Below, one piece after another: positions 33,401 to 44,388 of a DNA stretch of 64,000 nt. The notes below the pieces were generated by a model, which saw only the letters and a program-made list of their open reading frames with translations, did no database searches and was not told the origin of the DNA. The stretch lies in contig NC_092560.1 in assembly GCF_037038585.1 (NCBI RefSeq), forward strand, positions 85,421,549 to 85,485,548. The letters are read 5' to 3'. This stretch comes from Patagioenas fasciata. Lineage: Eukaryota; Chordata; Aves; Columbiformes; Columbidae. How positions within the stretch are numbered: position 1 is the stretch's first letter; every line of letters starts with the position of its first letter. The position numbers were made by a program, and so were the translations under genes.

Positions 33401-36400
33401 AGGTGGCTGCAGAACCAGGGTCTCCCTGGACTGGTGCCTCTGCATTTCCCTTTTAAACCTCTGCACCTTACAGCATCCCATTTTTCAGATCAGAATCTCC
33501 TGCTCTAACTCCCTCTCCAACTGAGGCTCTAGTTTCCCATCTCCCTGACGTTAACCTGAGGTTTGTGATAAATGAGCTGCAGGACACGGGGTCTTAGGCC
33601 ATCCCAGTGAGGAAGAGAAAGCTCTCCCCACTTACTCTACATGCGCACCACGATCCTTCTCTATGTTATTTTCTTTCACATAAAGTTCAGACTGTTCTAA
33701 GTATAGGGGAAAGAAAGACAAACAAAAAAAGGAGAACTGATTCAGGTGAGTCTCTTTCACGTCAAGTAAATGGAACATGATTGAAAGTCCTCAGTTTGAA
33801 CTGAATGGTGAAACTGGCTTTTGAAACCTAGCCTATATAAATAAAGTAATAACTGTGCTTTTAAAGCCCTTTCAAACAGGCTTTCTAAATGAGCTTTGTT
33901 GAACATATAATCTATTAATGGTGAAAGTCACCCAGCTGCAACGGTTTATTCTTCCGAAGAGATATATACCACTCACAAACCATTTTGCAATAGAGTAAAA
34001 CAATCCTCCTAATACACTGAAGAGATCTTCATGCACAGAATATTTAACCCCTTTTTTTTTTTTGCCAAAATTGTTGTTCTTACTTTAAGAATTTCCTCAT
34101 TAAGGTTTTGCAGAGCCCAAACATAGCTTCTTACTGTTTGTTAGATCCTCCCAGCGTGAAAAGCTTCCTACCATAGCCTGATTTTTGCCCTGTGGTAAGT
34201 TATTATTCCTTCAGTTCTGGAGTTATTCTTTTACTTTTCCAGACAGAAAAGACTCCATTCCTCAGCTTTCTATTTCCCCCCTCATATCCCCCACATTTTA
34301 TGTAAGAAAAATGATAGTAAAGAGCTCCCGTATGGATTAAACGTTGACCTTCGTACAGGGACGCCCTGGTCAACAGGAGCTGCGCACACCAGTGGAGCCG
34401 CAGGATCACAGAACGCGTGGGCTGAAGGGACCCGCGGAGGTCAGCGCACCCCGTGCTCCCTCCCAGCGGTGCCCACTTCAAAGCCAGACTGAACTTCAAA
34501 GCCAGACCACTGTGCTCGGGGTCATACCTACGTGTTTTCAAGGGAAGCGAAGAGTTTGGACCTCCAATGAGTGTGCAATGCGTATTGCATTATTTGTCCC
34601 TGTGTCAACTCCAGTAACATTTAAACAAACCAGTTCCCTTTTTTCAGGAATTTCCAAATAATCTGGCATTTCATGTCAAACAAGTGCGGATGTCGCAATG
34701 CGGCTGGGACTGGCGCTGGCTCCGCGCTGGCGGGCCGTCCCTCGCTGCATCACCGAGCGCCACTTCTGCCCCACAAACACAACCCTGGAAACAGCACGAA
34801 AGTAGTGGTTCCTCTGGGACTAAAAGCAGCACATTTTAGCCTTTCTCCGCTGGTTTTGGACAATATGTGGCATTTTGCCTTTTTTTATTATTATTATTTG
34901 AGGTCTTTTGCCCTCCTTTTTTGATTAAGCAAATTGACAGATACCTTCTGTAGACTTAAAATGCACATCTGTATTTTCAGAAGGGCATATGCAGTTTGCA
35001 CACAGAACCCTGGTATAATTGTATAGGTAATTTTTAAATAAATACTTTCCCCAAACCTTGTTCTACTACTATGGGCAGACCATGAACTAGCACTACTACT
35101 ACTACGAGTAATTCCATCATCTGTATCCCGTGTGCACGCACAAGCCCCAAATGTGAAACTCTTCATGAGAAATCAAGCAGTACCAGCATCCGAAAAGCAG
35201 TCCCTGCTTCAGGAAGCTTTTCTGAATAGATCAAGGGCAGAAGATAACACCAAGGCTGGGAGCACCACGGAAACGCCCCAACCAGTGGGACTCTGAACAA
35301 GAAACCAGCTGTATGTAACTGGGGGTATATTTTTCCCAATGCTACAGGAATTGTCTCGGTAGTAACAACCAGGGCAGATTCGGGTCCCACTGCACAAGTC
35401 TACACAAAGAACATACCGACATACGATGCTATCCCGGTCTTTCAGCAGCCAGTGGAAATGTATGTTTTGACCTCAACAATGCTGGTTTGTCTGACGTCTT
35501 ACGGACCGGCCAGACAGTGATTCACTCCAGAATCTCCCCACCACCTTCCTGCGAAGGTCTTTCCAAGGATGAGAAAGGAGACGGTGCCGGTGCACCCGAG
35601 GGCTGCCCAGCCCGCGGAGGGGACCGGTGGCCATGGGCTCTGCTCCTGTCCAGCCCTGCAGTCCGGCAGCACAGATCACTGGCACTTTTATCCTAAAGCG
35701 AGTGACGAGGATTGTGCTGTTACAAAATGCTTGATTTCACTGTGTTTCTCCAATACCCCGCCACACAGCACAGAACATGAAAGCTAAAACTCAGGCATGT
35801 GCTCTTTTTATCTTCCTGGCTCATTTAATTCTCTGCTTCCCTACTAAAAGTCACCTGTTGCCACCACTAATTTGTGCTTTGTGCTAATGAAAATCTTCTT
35901 CTTTAATAAAACTGGAAAGGGTACAGTGAAGCAGTCGGATCATCCACATTAGGCAACCAACACCGCTTTTACAACTAAGGTTATAAAAACGTGTCATTAA
36001 ATCCCTGAGAATGACAGATTTTGGAGTTCTTTTGTAAGGGAAAAAACTATTCCTGAAGTGCGTATGCAGTGCTGAGGCTGCTGAGAAGCTATAAGCACAG
36101 CCTCATTATTGCACAGGACGCACAGGGCAGTGCCTTTGACGTTAATACCTGTGTTACTGGCGTAGCGCAGGCTGGAGACACCTACGCTGTGATTAGAAAC
36201 AGCAGCCTAGCAAACGGCAGGGGCTGTTCGATTGTGCGGTGGCTCTCTGATGCTGGATGGACACCTCCAGCCACAACCAGTAAAGTGATCTGGTTCATCA
36301 CTTTCGCTAAGCATTATATTGAAAACTCTGCTTTTTAAATAAAATACTACTGCTCCTTAGGACTGTTCCAAAATATTTGTTCTAAGGAACAGAAGCACGG

Positions 36401-38507
36401 TAATGGAAGTAAGCAATGAAATGCTAATTAGTTAACTCTCAGGAAGGTTACTGCACGGAAGGTGTGACTTTAATTTACGTTTAGAGAAATCTCAGGTTCC
36501 AATCCCAAACCAGCCTTCACAAAAAATGTAAAACTGATCATGCCCTAAATGTGGGTTTATGCAACGCTCCAGCTGTTGATTATCCAGATGAGCTCCTGAA
36601 ACGCAGGTTTGATTCCTGGGTTTGCCACTGGCATCAGACAGGCTAAACTGAAGCCAGACCTCCTCCTGCTCTCCTTCCTGCGGGAAAGGAAAGCCTAACA
36701 AAAACATGCCACAGTCCTCGAGGGTTCTAGAAACTCCTGCGCAGAGAAAACCAGTACATCTGACTTGAAAAATTCCAAAAGATTTGTAAGCCCCGGCAGT
36801 GCAGAGTAAGATCAGCACTATGATGTGAGGAACCGAGGAAATCAGCCTCACTGAAGAAGGAAGCAATTAATATGAAGAGAGAGTCAAGACTCTTCGTCTC
36901 GGGGTTAATCGGTACAGGCAGCTGAAAGAAACCTGCACTTTGCACGTTTCCCTACCCAGAGATGCGCTCCGAAGGGACACAGAAAACTGAGCTCAGAGCT
37001 TTCTTCCGTTATGTAGCCTGTTTGACTAAAGGTGACTCTGGCTCTGGGCAGTGAGGGCCGCCCCCCTCCCCCAGATCAATATTTTAATATGACTTATCAG
37101 AAAGAGAATTAATTGTTTACTTTAAAACCTCAGGATCCCATAAAGGGCGAGGGAAAGGTGTCCACTGGAACCAGAGGCTTCCAACCATTGCCGATTGCTG
37201 CTGGGAACTCACAAAAGCAAACCAAGACCGCCAAGACCTGAATACAGTGATATTCAGCACAATGTCTTGCAAGAGAACCTCAGATCTGACGAGCCCTAAC
37301 GACACACCAGAGGGTCATTTGGCAGTTGTGTCAGATGGTAAGTGCCTTCCTCTGCTTGATTCATCTGAGCAAAAGGAAATGCTAACATGTACTAATGCAA
37401 ATAAAAGAGTGCAGGAGAATTCTGAATAGCAAGCACTTCAGCATACCGTAATATCCACAAATGCCTGTGGCCTGTCTGCGTAATTCAACAGGATTTAATG
37501 TCTTGCATTTGGCAATCTCTGCCTGGACTTTTAAAGAGATTGGCTTTTATTCATGTCAGTGGGCAAGCAACCCAATATGTTTATTGTTTCAAACAAGGGG
37601 GTGGCGGGGAAGCTGACGGCTCGACCTCACCAGGGCTACAGGGGTGCTTCCAAGTCCAGATGTACAAAGGGACAGGTTCTGTGATCCATCAGGACACTTC
37701 TTGAAAAACCCACTTGTTCTTCACATTGATCTTCTCAACTGGAACATTCTAATAATATTCTTCATATAAATGTCTAGCAAAGGAGAAGCAAAAAGTGGAT
37801 TTTTTTCCCCTGATGTATATATTTGGCTTTCTCCCTGTCCAGTAACTTTCCTGTTCTTTCAGGTTTCTTCCCCCATTGTGGTACCAAAAACTAGTGGCCA
37901 TTTCTCCTCCTTTCATTACCTCTTGTCTTGGAAATAGCTCTGTTGAACTGCTAGAAACCTCCACGCAGCTGTGGAACTGTAAAGCCACCTGCCTGCAGCT
38001 GCACCATCTGCCTGGCTATCCACTTTCACAGACATTTCGCAGGGAAGTCCAGAGGCGCTTCTGCTCTTTGCATCGCCTGCAAGAGTCAGACTTTTTCTCA
38101 GAGAGCTTAATTAGAGTAGGATCCTGCACGATCCTTCCTCTCTGCTGCAGAGAGAAGGCTCAGTAAAATGGGTATGAGGAAAGTTAAGGGGAAAACACAG
38201 TAACATTGTGATGAATTATAAAGCAAGGTACAGTACTTACATTCCTTTGGCATTAATTTCCCATTATCACCTATAGGCATAGGCATGTTTATTAAAAATA
38301 GACTTGCAGACCTCAGGTCTAAAACTGCAAGCTGCATCCTAACTAGACAGAGCTAGTTCTGGGTGTGACTGTGTGTGTGCCGTCAGTAATTCACAGAACG
38401 GAGGGCTGTTTTGGTGCTGCAGCTCCTTACCTTCTTCAGGACATGTCTGCTCTGCAGCTGCGCTGGCACAGCGGCCTCATGCGTGGGTGTGCAGACCTGC
38501 CCCACAG

Positions 38508-38510
<3 letters not shown>
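24418..38510. other. Intergenic region, no gene recognised
   Basis: About 14 kb of mixed-composition DNA. Short frames here show no recognisable family and no splice-consistent exons. A CR1-end remnant lies near 34399-34465. Part of this stretch could belong to the unspliced miR-122 primary transcript, which in mammals starts several kb upstream of the hairpin, but no promoter could be identified. Confidence 0.5.
34399..34465 (-). mobile_element. Probable CR1 3'-end remnant (minus orientation)
   Basis: The stretch aggatcacagaacgcgtggg followed by ctgaagggacc and a ggaggtcagcgcacccc part resembles the reverse complement of the CR1 3' end (recalled as agaatcacagaatggttggg, then gaagggacc). It is diverged and short. 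A 15-bp direct duplication of cttcaaagccagac-like sequence follows. Confidence 0.5.

Positions 38511-38551
<41 letters not shown>
38511..38551. repeat. (TG)n microsatellite
   Basis: About 20 uninterrupted TG units. It gives Cys-Val runs in translation, which have no coding meaning. Confidence 0.97.
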
Positions 38552-38556
<5 letters not shown>

Positions 38557-39956
38557 CATGCGTACCTGTTTCCACTACAGCACATACAGACTCAGAACAC
38601 AGATAAAACCAGTGAAAGATGAGAAGCATGTGGAAAAGGTTCAGCTCTGCCCAAGCATCTACAGGATTGTTTCCTTGACAAGGATGGGAATGACAGAGCA
38701 GTCGTAATAATCACGTTTGAAAACCAAACCTGGCTGCCCTGGCAACCACCAGTGAAGGCTTCTTTCTCTGTTATTACGAGCCAAGGGCCACTCAGAACTC
38801 AGCTTGATGAACCAGTTGATGCTTCACCGAGGCTTCACTAGATGTACTTGCAAATCAGTAGCTACACTAGTCCAGACCCCAGTGAGTTTGCATTGACTTA
38901 TCAACACTGGTTGAACCAGATTACGTTTAGGAAAGAGATCCAGAAAAGACACAAGGTTGGATCAGAAGGTAAGGCTCGCAGAGGAGATACCTTGCTACGC
39001 TGCGCAGTGTGCTGGCAGTTCAGATGTATTCAGTCCATGCAGGCAGCCAGGTAGTTTGTGTGTTAGTGTCTCGTCTCTGCTGGCACTTCATCTCTTCAGG
39101 CTGTAGAACAGAGTGAGCTGTATTTCCCATACAAATATCTGTATTTGAGAGCCCTGTGCCTCTATCCTTAACCATGTCTAGTTATAGCTCCTTCCACAGC
39201 AGCCCTCACCCTGCATCTCAGCTGGAGAGCAGGTGCTTTTCTGGATCATGTCCTTGGGGGGCCGCCAGCCCCATGGCTTCAGCTGGCCTGTGCTGGCTGC
39301 CCACACAAAACCTCAGTTGGGGGCACACAGAGGTGCACTTGTCACAAACTGCAGCATGCCCTCATTCAAGCTGGGTTCTGCCTCTCCTGCTTACACAAAC
39401 CGGCATTTAAAATGGTGATCAACTGGTCTCAACAAGTACAGAAATGTGATTTTCCTCCCTAGCCGTACCATGTTCAGTGTACGTACCTCAGACATTCAGA
39501 TTTTACAAACGGTGGGTGACAGACACATGTGCCTCTCTCGTTTGTAGCTGGAATGCACAACGGGAGCGCTGACAGCAGACTGAGAATAAAGCAGAGGTGT
39601 TTAGGTGTTAATGTGTGAGTGCCACAGGTCACCAGGGCAGCGAATAAGAAACACAAACAATGGGACTGACAGGGAGGTGAAGCCCAGGGTAGAGTGCCCT
39701 GAGGATCTGAGTCTGACTTTTGAATGCTAAAATGAAACCAAGTCCAGAACTACTGAAGTCCAGTTTTATTACAAATCGGTAAGAAACGCTGCCAATTATG
39801 TAAAAATGGGAATGCATTTACTGAGCTTAAAAAAACCCCAAACAACTCCATCCCCTCCCATGGTGCTTCTAACTAGGCCACACAGCATTCTTTTTTGAGC
39901 CAAAAATACAAGTTTTCAGTAGCTCCAGAAACATTTCTGTACTCAGAAATTTCTGA
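38552..39956. other. Intergenic region, nothing recognised
   Basis: Mixed-composition sequence between the TG microsatellite and the 52-bp minisatellite. No exon or RNA gene was recognised. Confidence 0.5.
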
Positions 39957-40855
39957 GCCCCAGTGCTGCGTGTCAGCTCCAGCACCCACCGCTCTGCTGC
40001 AGAGCTGAGCCCCAGCACTGCTTGTTGGCTCCAGCGCCCACCACTCTGCTGCAGAGTCGAGCCCCAGTGCTGCGTGCAGGCTCCAGCGCCCACTGCTCTG
40101 CTGCAGAGCCGAGCCCCAGCGCTGCGTGCAGGCTCCAGCGCCCACTGCTCTGCTGCAGAGCCGAGCCCCAGCGCTGCGTGCGGGCTCCAGCGCCCACTGC
40201 TCTGCTGCAGAGCCGAGCCCCAGCGCTGCGTGCGGGCTCCAGCGCCCACTGCTCTGCTGCAGAGCCGAGCCCCAGCGCTGCGTGCGGGCTCCAGCGCCCA
40301 CTGCTCTGCTGCAGAGCCGAGCCCCAGCGCTGCGTGCGGGCTCCAGCGCCCACTGCTCTGCTGCAGAGCCGAGCCCCAGCACTGCGTGCGGGCTCCAGCG
40401 CCCACTGCTCTGCTGCAGAGCCGAGCCCCAGTGCTACGTGCGGGCTCCAGCGCCCACTGCTCTGCTGCAGAGCCGAGCCCCAGCACTGTGTGCGGGCTCC
40501 AGCGCCCACTGCTCTGCTGCAGAGCCGAGCCCCAGCAGAGCCGAGCCCCAGCACTGCGTGCGGGCTCCAGCGCCCACTGCTCTGCTGCAGAGCCGAGCCC
40601 CAGCGCTGCGTGCGGGCTCCAGCGCCCACTGCTCTGCTGCAGAGCCAAGCCCCAGCGCTGCGTGCGGGCTCCAGCGCCCACTGCTCTGCTGCAGAGCCGA
40701 GCCCCAGCGCTGCGTGCGGGCTCCAGCGCCCACTGCTCTGCTGCAGAGCCGAGCCCCAGCGCTGCGTGCGGGCTCCAGCGCCCACTGCTCTGCTGCAGAG
40801 CCGAGCCCCAGTGCTGCGTGCGGGCTCCAGTGCCCACTGCTCTGCTGCAGAGCTG
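39957..40855. repeat. 52-bp minisatellite, about 17 copies, 0.5 kb upstream of miR-122
   Basis: The unit is 52 bp and begins gagccccagcgctgcgtgcg, with ctgctctgctgcagag near its end. Seventeen copies of the ctctgctgcagag core can be counted. The first two copies are more diverged, and an 18-bp partial duplication interrupts the array near 40532. Neighbouring copies differ mostly at one or two sites. Frames of about 280-320 codons across it on both strands come from the repeat. Confidence 0.95.
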
Positions 40856-41350
40856 TTAACGGGCACAGTCAAATAGGGAAGCGGGACTGGCGCTACAGAC
40901 CAACCCGCTGTTTGCCAAGCGGGCTAGCTCTAAAATGCTGGTAAAAACAAGTATATGGAAAACAAATATAATCTCTAGCGTCGTGATTTCTCAGATCTAG
41001 CATAGCCCTGTCAAAGTCAAGCACTTATTCTGAGCTGTCTCCGTCAATAAAAGAAAGACAAGAGTGATTCAACCCTCCCTCCCCATCTTTGTCTCTTAGG
41101 ACAGGATTATTTCTTCAAGGTGCCTGTCCACCTCCTCTGGACGCTTAAAGTTACTTAGATTTAGATTACTACAGCTATCTGAGACAAAATATCCATCCCC
41201 AAGAAATTCGGAATCCTGCCTCCCACTTCCTCGGTGAGGATCCCGATGCACCACGTACAAATACGCATAACCATGGTCTTTTCTCTGTGCCTTGCAGACC
41301 TCTGAAGTCCCGTGCTGAAGTCTGCGATGTGTATATATTACTCCGCTGCT
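40856..41350. other. Spacer between minisatellite and miR-122 hairpin
   Basis: About 0.5 kb of unique sequence, likely inside the miR-122 primary transcript. No protein-coding signal was recognised. Confidence 0.45.
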
Positions 41351-41360
41351 GCCCGAGCTG

Positions 41361-41382
41361 TGGAGTGTGACAATGGTGTTTG
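41361..41382 (+). ncRNA. MIR122: miR-122-5p mature strand (guide)
   Basis: Twenty-two bases with seed GGAGUGU (bases 2-8). No differences from the vertebrate guide strand were seen. Confidence 0.95.
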
Positions 41383-41396
41383 TGTCCTGGCTATCA

Positions 41397-41418
41397 AACG
41401 CCATTATCACACTAAATA
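41397..41418 (+). ncRNA. MIR122: miR-122-3p strand
   Basis: Twenty-two bases on the 3' arm, starting aacgccattatc and ending actaaata. It pairs with the guide strand. Confidence 0.9.
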
Positions 41419-41491
41419 GCTACTGGTAGATAAGACATCCATTCAGAAAAGTATGTCAACTGTAGCGATACATCTTCCCATCATGCTGAGG

Positions 41492-41501
41492 AATAAATAA
41501 A
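41492..41501 (+). terminator. Double AATAAA just downstream of the miR-122 hairpin
   Basis: Two overlapping AATAAA hexamers (41492-41497 and 41496-41501) lie about 70 bases after the hairpin on the same strand. They are a candidate poly(A) signal for the primary transcript. Mammalian pri-miR-122 is known as a polyadenylated noncoding RNA that can also end through Microprocessor cleavage. Confidence 0.4.
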
Positions 41502-44382
41502 CTTTTTACATATATACCAGGATGACTCCGCTCTTTCTTTTATAAGCAAACCCACCACAATATGTGGGAAATAGATGCTTTGCTAAATGCACTTCCAGAT
41601 TGCCATTGTAAAGCACACGAGTCATATTAAGGAATCATCAGTACAATGTCATCACTAGGAATGTGGATTTCGTCAGGGCCGATGGGGTTGTGATCACCTC
41701 TGGAAAATCAGGCCAGCCTGGGATTTTCTTTTTGCTGATGGACTGACCGTGACAACAGAACACTGAAGCCAGTTGGCTGATGTACTCAAATTCCAGCTCT
41801 TATTCTGGCACCTAATTAAAGCATACGTTTGGAACATTAACTGACTGAGATGCTCATGACATTTTTCAAACACAACACTTTCCAAGATTCTGATAAAAAG
41901 CTATTACCACTAACTTGAAACATCATATATTCTAGTTTCAAATGCTTTCAGCTTTGTTCCCTTCTGTGTCACAATGTACATATGATTTGAGCTCCATGCT
42001 CAAGCCCATTGCCTTATATTCTAAATCTACTGGTTTGGGAGGTGCCACAATTTCCTCATAAAAATTCTTCTGAGAGCTATTACTCCTCCCTTCTAATGTT
42101 TCCTACCTTACATAGGACGGTCATTCAAACACTTCTGTAGCAGCAGAACCAGCCTTTTGGTGTGTGCCACAAAAGCCTTCTGCTGGCTCCTGATGACAAG
42201 TCCATCCCTGCATGTCACCTGCTGGACGGACCCGTCAGGTCACCGACTGCAGCTGTGACACGCTGTGCTGCCCTGTGCGCACAGACCCAGCCAGGGCACA
42301 CCAGCTGCTCTCCTCGCCCGATCCCTGCACTCCCATCGCAACAGCAACTGCAGATCTGCTGGGTGGTGGGGGAACCTGAACTTCATGTGGTGAGTGAGCT
42401 TCCAGTTGTGCAACACGGCTGCAGGTTCTTTGTGGGCAGGGTGGACAGGGAAAGGTGAGGGCTGGGCTGCCCTGTGCCAGAAGGTTGAGCCCTATCCATT
42501 TCTTTAGATAAATGAATTGGACAGGCTGATGTAGTGGGCCAGATCCAAAACATCTGGCACAGACTGGGCATCTGTAAGAGCACTAAGCAGCAACACCAAT
42601 GAGAAGCATTGTTCTGCCACCACTGCAAACCAAGCAACCTCAGTCATCCATAAACAGCCAGAATCCAGCAGCAACAGAAGCTCTCCCAAAGCCAGTATTC
42701 TCCTGTTGTCCAAGACTCAGTAAATCACAGCAATTTCACACCCACTGTGTTTTATGGCACACTCACAGTGAAATCAGCAGACCTGCAGATAATTATGGCT
42801 TACTTCTCAAACGGTCTTTGCTGAGAACAAGCTTCTAGCTGAGGGAATCTTTTTGCAGGTAACTCGAGGGCGGGAGTGAACAAGAGAGCTGGAACTCCTT
42901 TCTCTTTCCTCTGGCTTTGCAGGACAAAAGGACAAGTGACCTCATCTGCAAGGCCCCCTGTGTAACGTTTTCACAGCAGCTACTTTTCTTCTCAGCCTTT
43001 GATTGAGAGAGAAATGAAGCCCCTTCCCTCCCTCATCACGCCTGCAGTGCTTTCCAGGGAGCCTGAACCAGTCTTGCTTGCCCTTCTGATTACTGGTACT
43101 GCAGTTTTTCTTATGTGAAGAACATCTTATGCTGTTTCTCTCCCCCCACTCAGTCAGCCTCGTGCTGCTTGCCTGAGCACAATATCCGTATCACGTTAAC
43201 AGCAGGAGCTGGGGATCAGGGCTGTCATTTAGTTCTACGACTTGCAATGTCACCACAGCATATTCCACACCGTTCGTTCTTTCAGAGATGCAGAACGTGA
43301 ATCACCACGGCTGGTAGCTTGGTGGTGGAATGGCAGTGCAGGTTTCCCACCTTCTACTTGTCATGTTATTAAAGGAAACCCATTCAAGATATTCAGTCAA
43401 ACATCCACAGGGGCAAACACTTCCTGACCTTCCCCTGGCGCTCTGTGGCAGGATAACAGTGGAGATTAATTCTCTCGCCCTATTACGCTCTTACCAGTGT
43501 GCTCTTAAAGCTCAAAAATGGAAAGTGATTTGCTGAGGCTTTTATTGTAGAGCAATATGACCTTTACTACACCCACACAATATTAGTGATGCTGAAGCTT
43601 CTTGACAAGAAAAAGAAAGAAATGAAGGCATAATGGAGCTGCATCCCTGCAGGTCAGTGTGGGGTGATGTGAGGTTCAGCTGCGGGAGTTACACTGGAAC
43701 GTTCTTCCAATAAGAACCACATGGAATTTGCTCTTGCTATGTGTTATAAGGAATGGATTAAGAAACATAGTGCTTGTACGCTGCGGACATTTGGGTTAAA
43801 AGTTTCTCAGTTTTCCAGTTTTAGAGAAGATTCTACTGCACTCTAAACACGTCCCCATATTTCAGGACCAGGCTGACCGACTTTGTCCTTGTGAGTGAGA
43901 CTGTTATTTAAGACCTAAAGCTGGAACCAGACTCTGCAGCTGATTCCCGGCAACTGTGCACAGGTTTGCGGAAGTGCAGCCTGTCTCCTGGCACCCACGG
44001 AGGACGGGTGTTCGGATCACCCGCTGCTGCACCCGGCTTCTGAACAGGCCACACGTACTCAGGGTTCTACTGCAAAAGGGACAGAGGAGGCCAGGTTTCA
44101 CTGAGCCGTGAAGTACCAAGGATCACAGACACTTGTTGAAGAAAGATCAAACATGTGCCTACTGTTCTGTGGACATGGACCTATACACTGAAACCCCATA
44201 AGTGCTTTTGAAAAACATTTCCACTGGAGCTTAAATGTTTTCTAACCCACACAGACTGCAGGGAAGAAAGAAAAAAAGAAAAACCAGAATGATCAGTTTA
44301 CCTCTAAGGACATATAGCTCTAAAAACCCAACACCTACAGGCCATTCATGTGATTGAACAAGAAGAAAAATCCCGTAGAAGC

Positions 44383-44388
44383 TTTATT
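44383..44388 (-). terminator. Candidate ALPK2 poly(A) signal
   Basis: TTTATT on + is AATAAA on the minus strand. It is the nearest canonical hexamer found downstream of the ALPK2 stop codon. Variant hexamers closer in cannot be excluded. Confidence 0.3.

Larger units (their letters stand above)
41352..41426 (+). ncRNA. MIR122: miR-122 precursor hairpin
   Basis: miR-122 is the dominant liver microRNA of vertebrates; its known roles include lipid and iron metabolism. The 5p arm (41361-41382, starting tggagtgtgacaatgg) and the 3p arm (41397-41418, starting aacgccattatcacac) match the vertebrate miR-122 arms as recalled. They pair around a 14-base loop, and flanking gagctg/agctac bases extend the stem. 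The loop reads tgtcctggctatca, against the human tgtctaaactatca, so changes are confined to the loop. Its position between NEDD4L and ALPK2, in NEDD4L orientation, matches the human order. Confidence 0.97.

Noticed and set aside
39869-40944. Frames of 270-320 codons on both strands, repeating SAAEPSPSAACGLQRPLLC-like or LQQSSGRWSPHAALG-like units
   Set aside because: They are translations of the 52-bp minisatellite. No splice sites or known domain support them.
41096-41410. 104-codon minus-strand frame over the miR-122 locus
   Set aside because: It overlaps the conserved hairpin by chance, with no domain or splice support.
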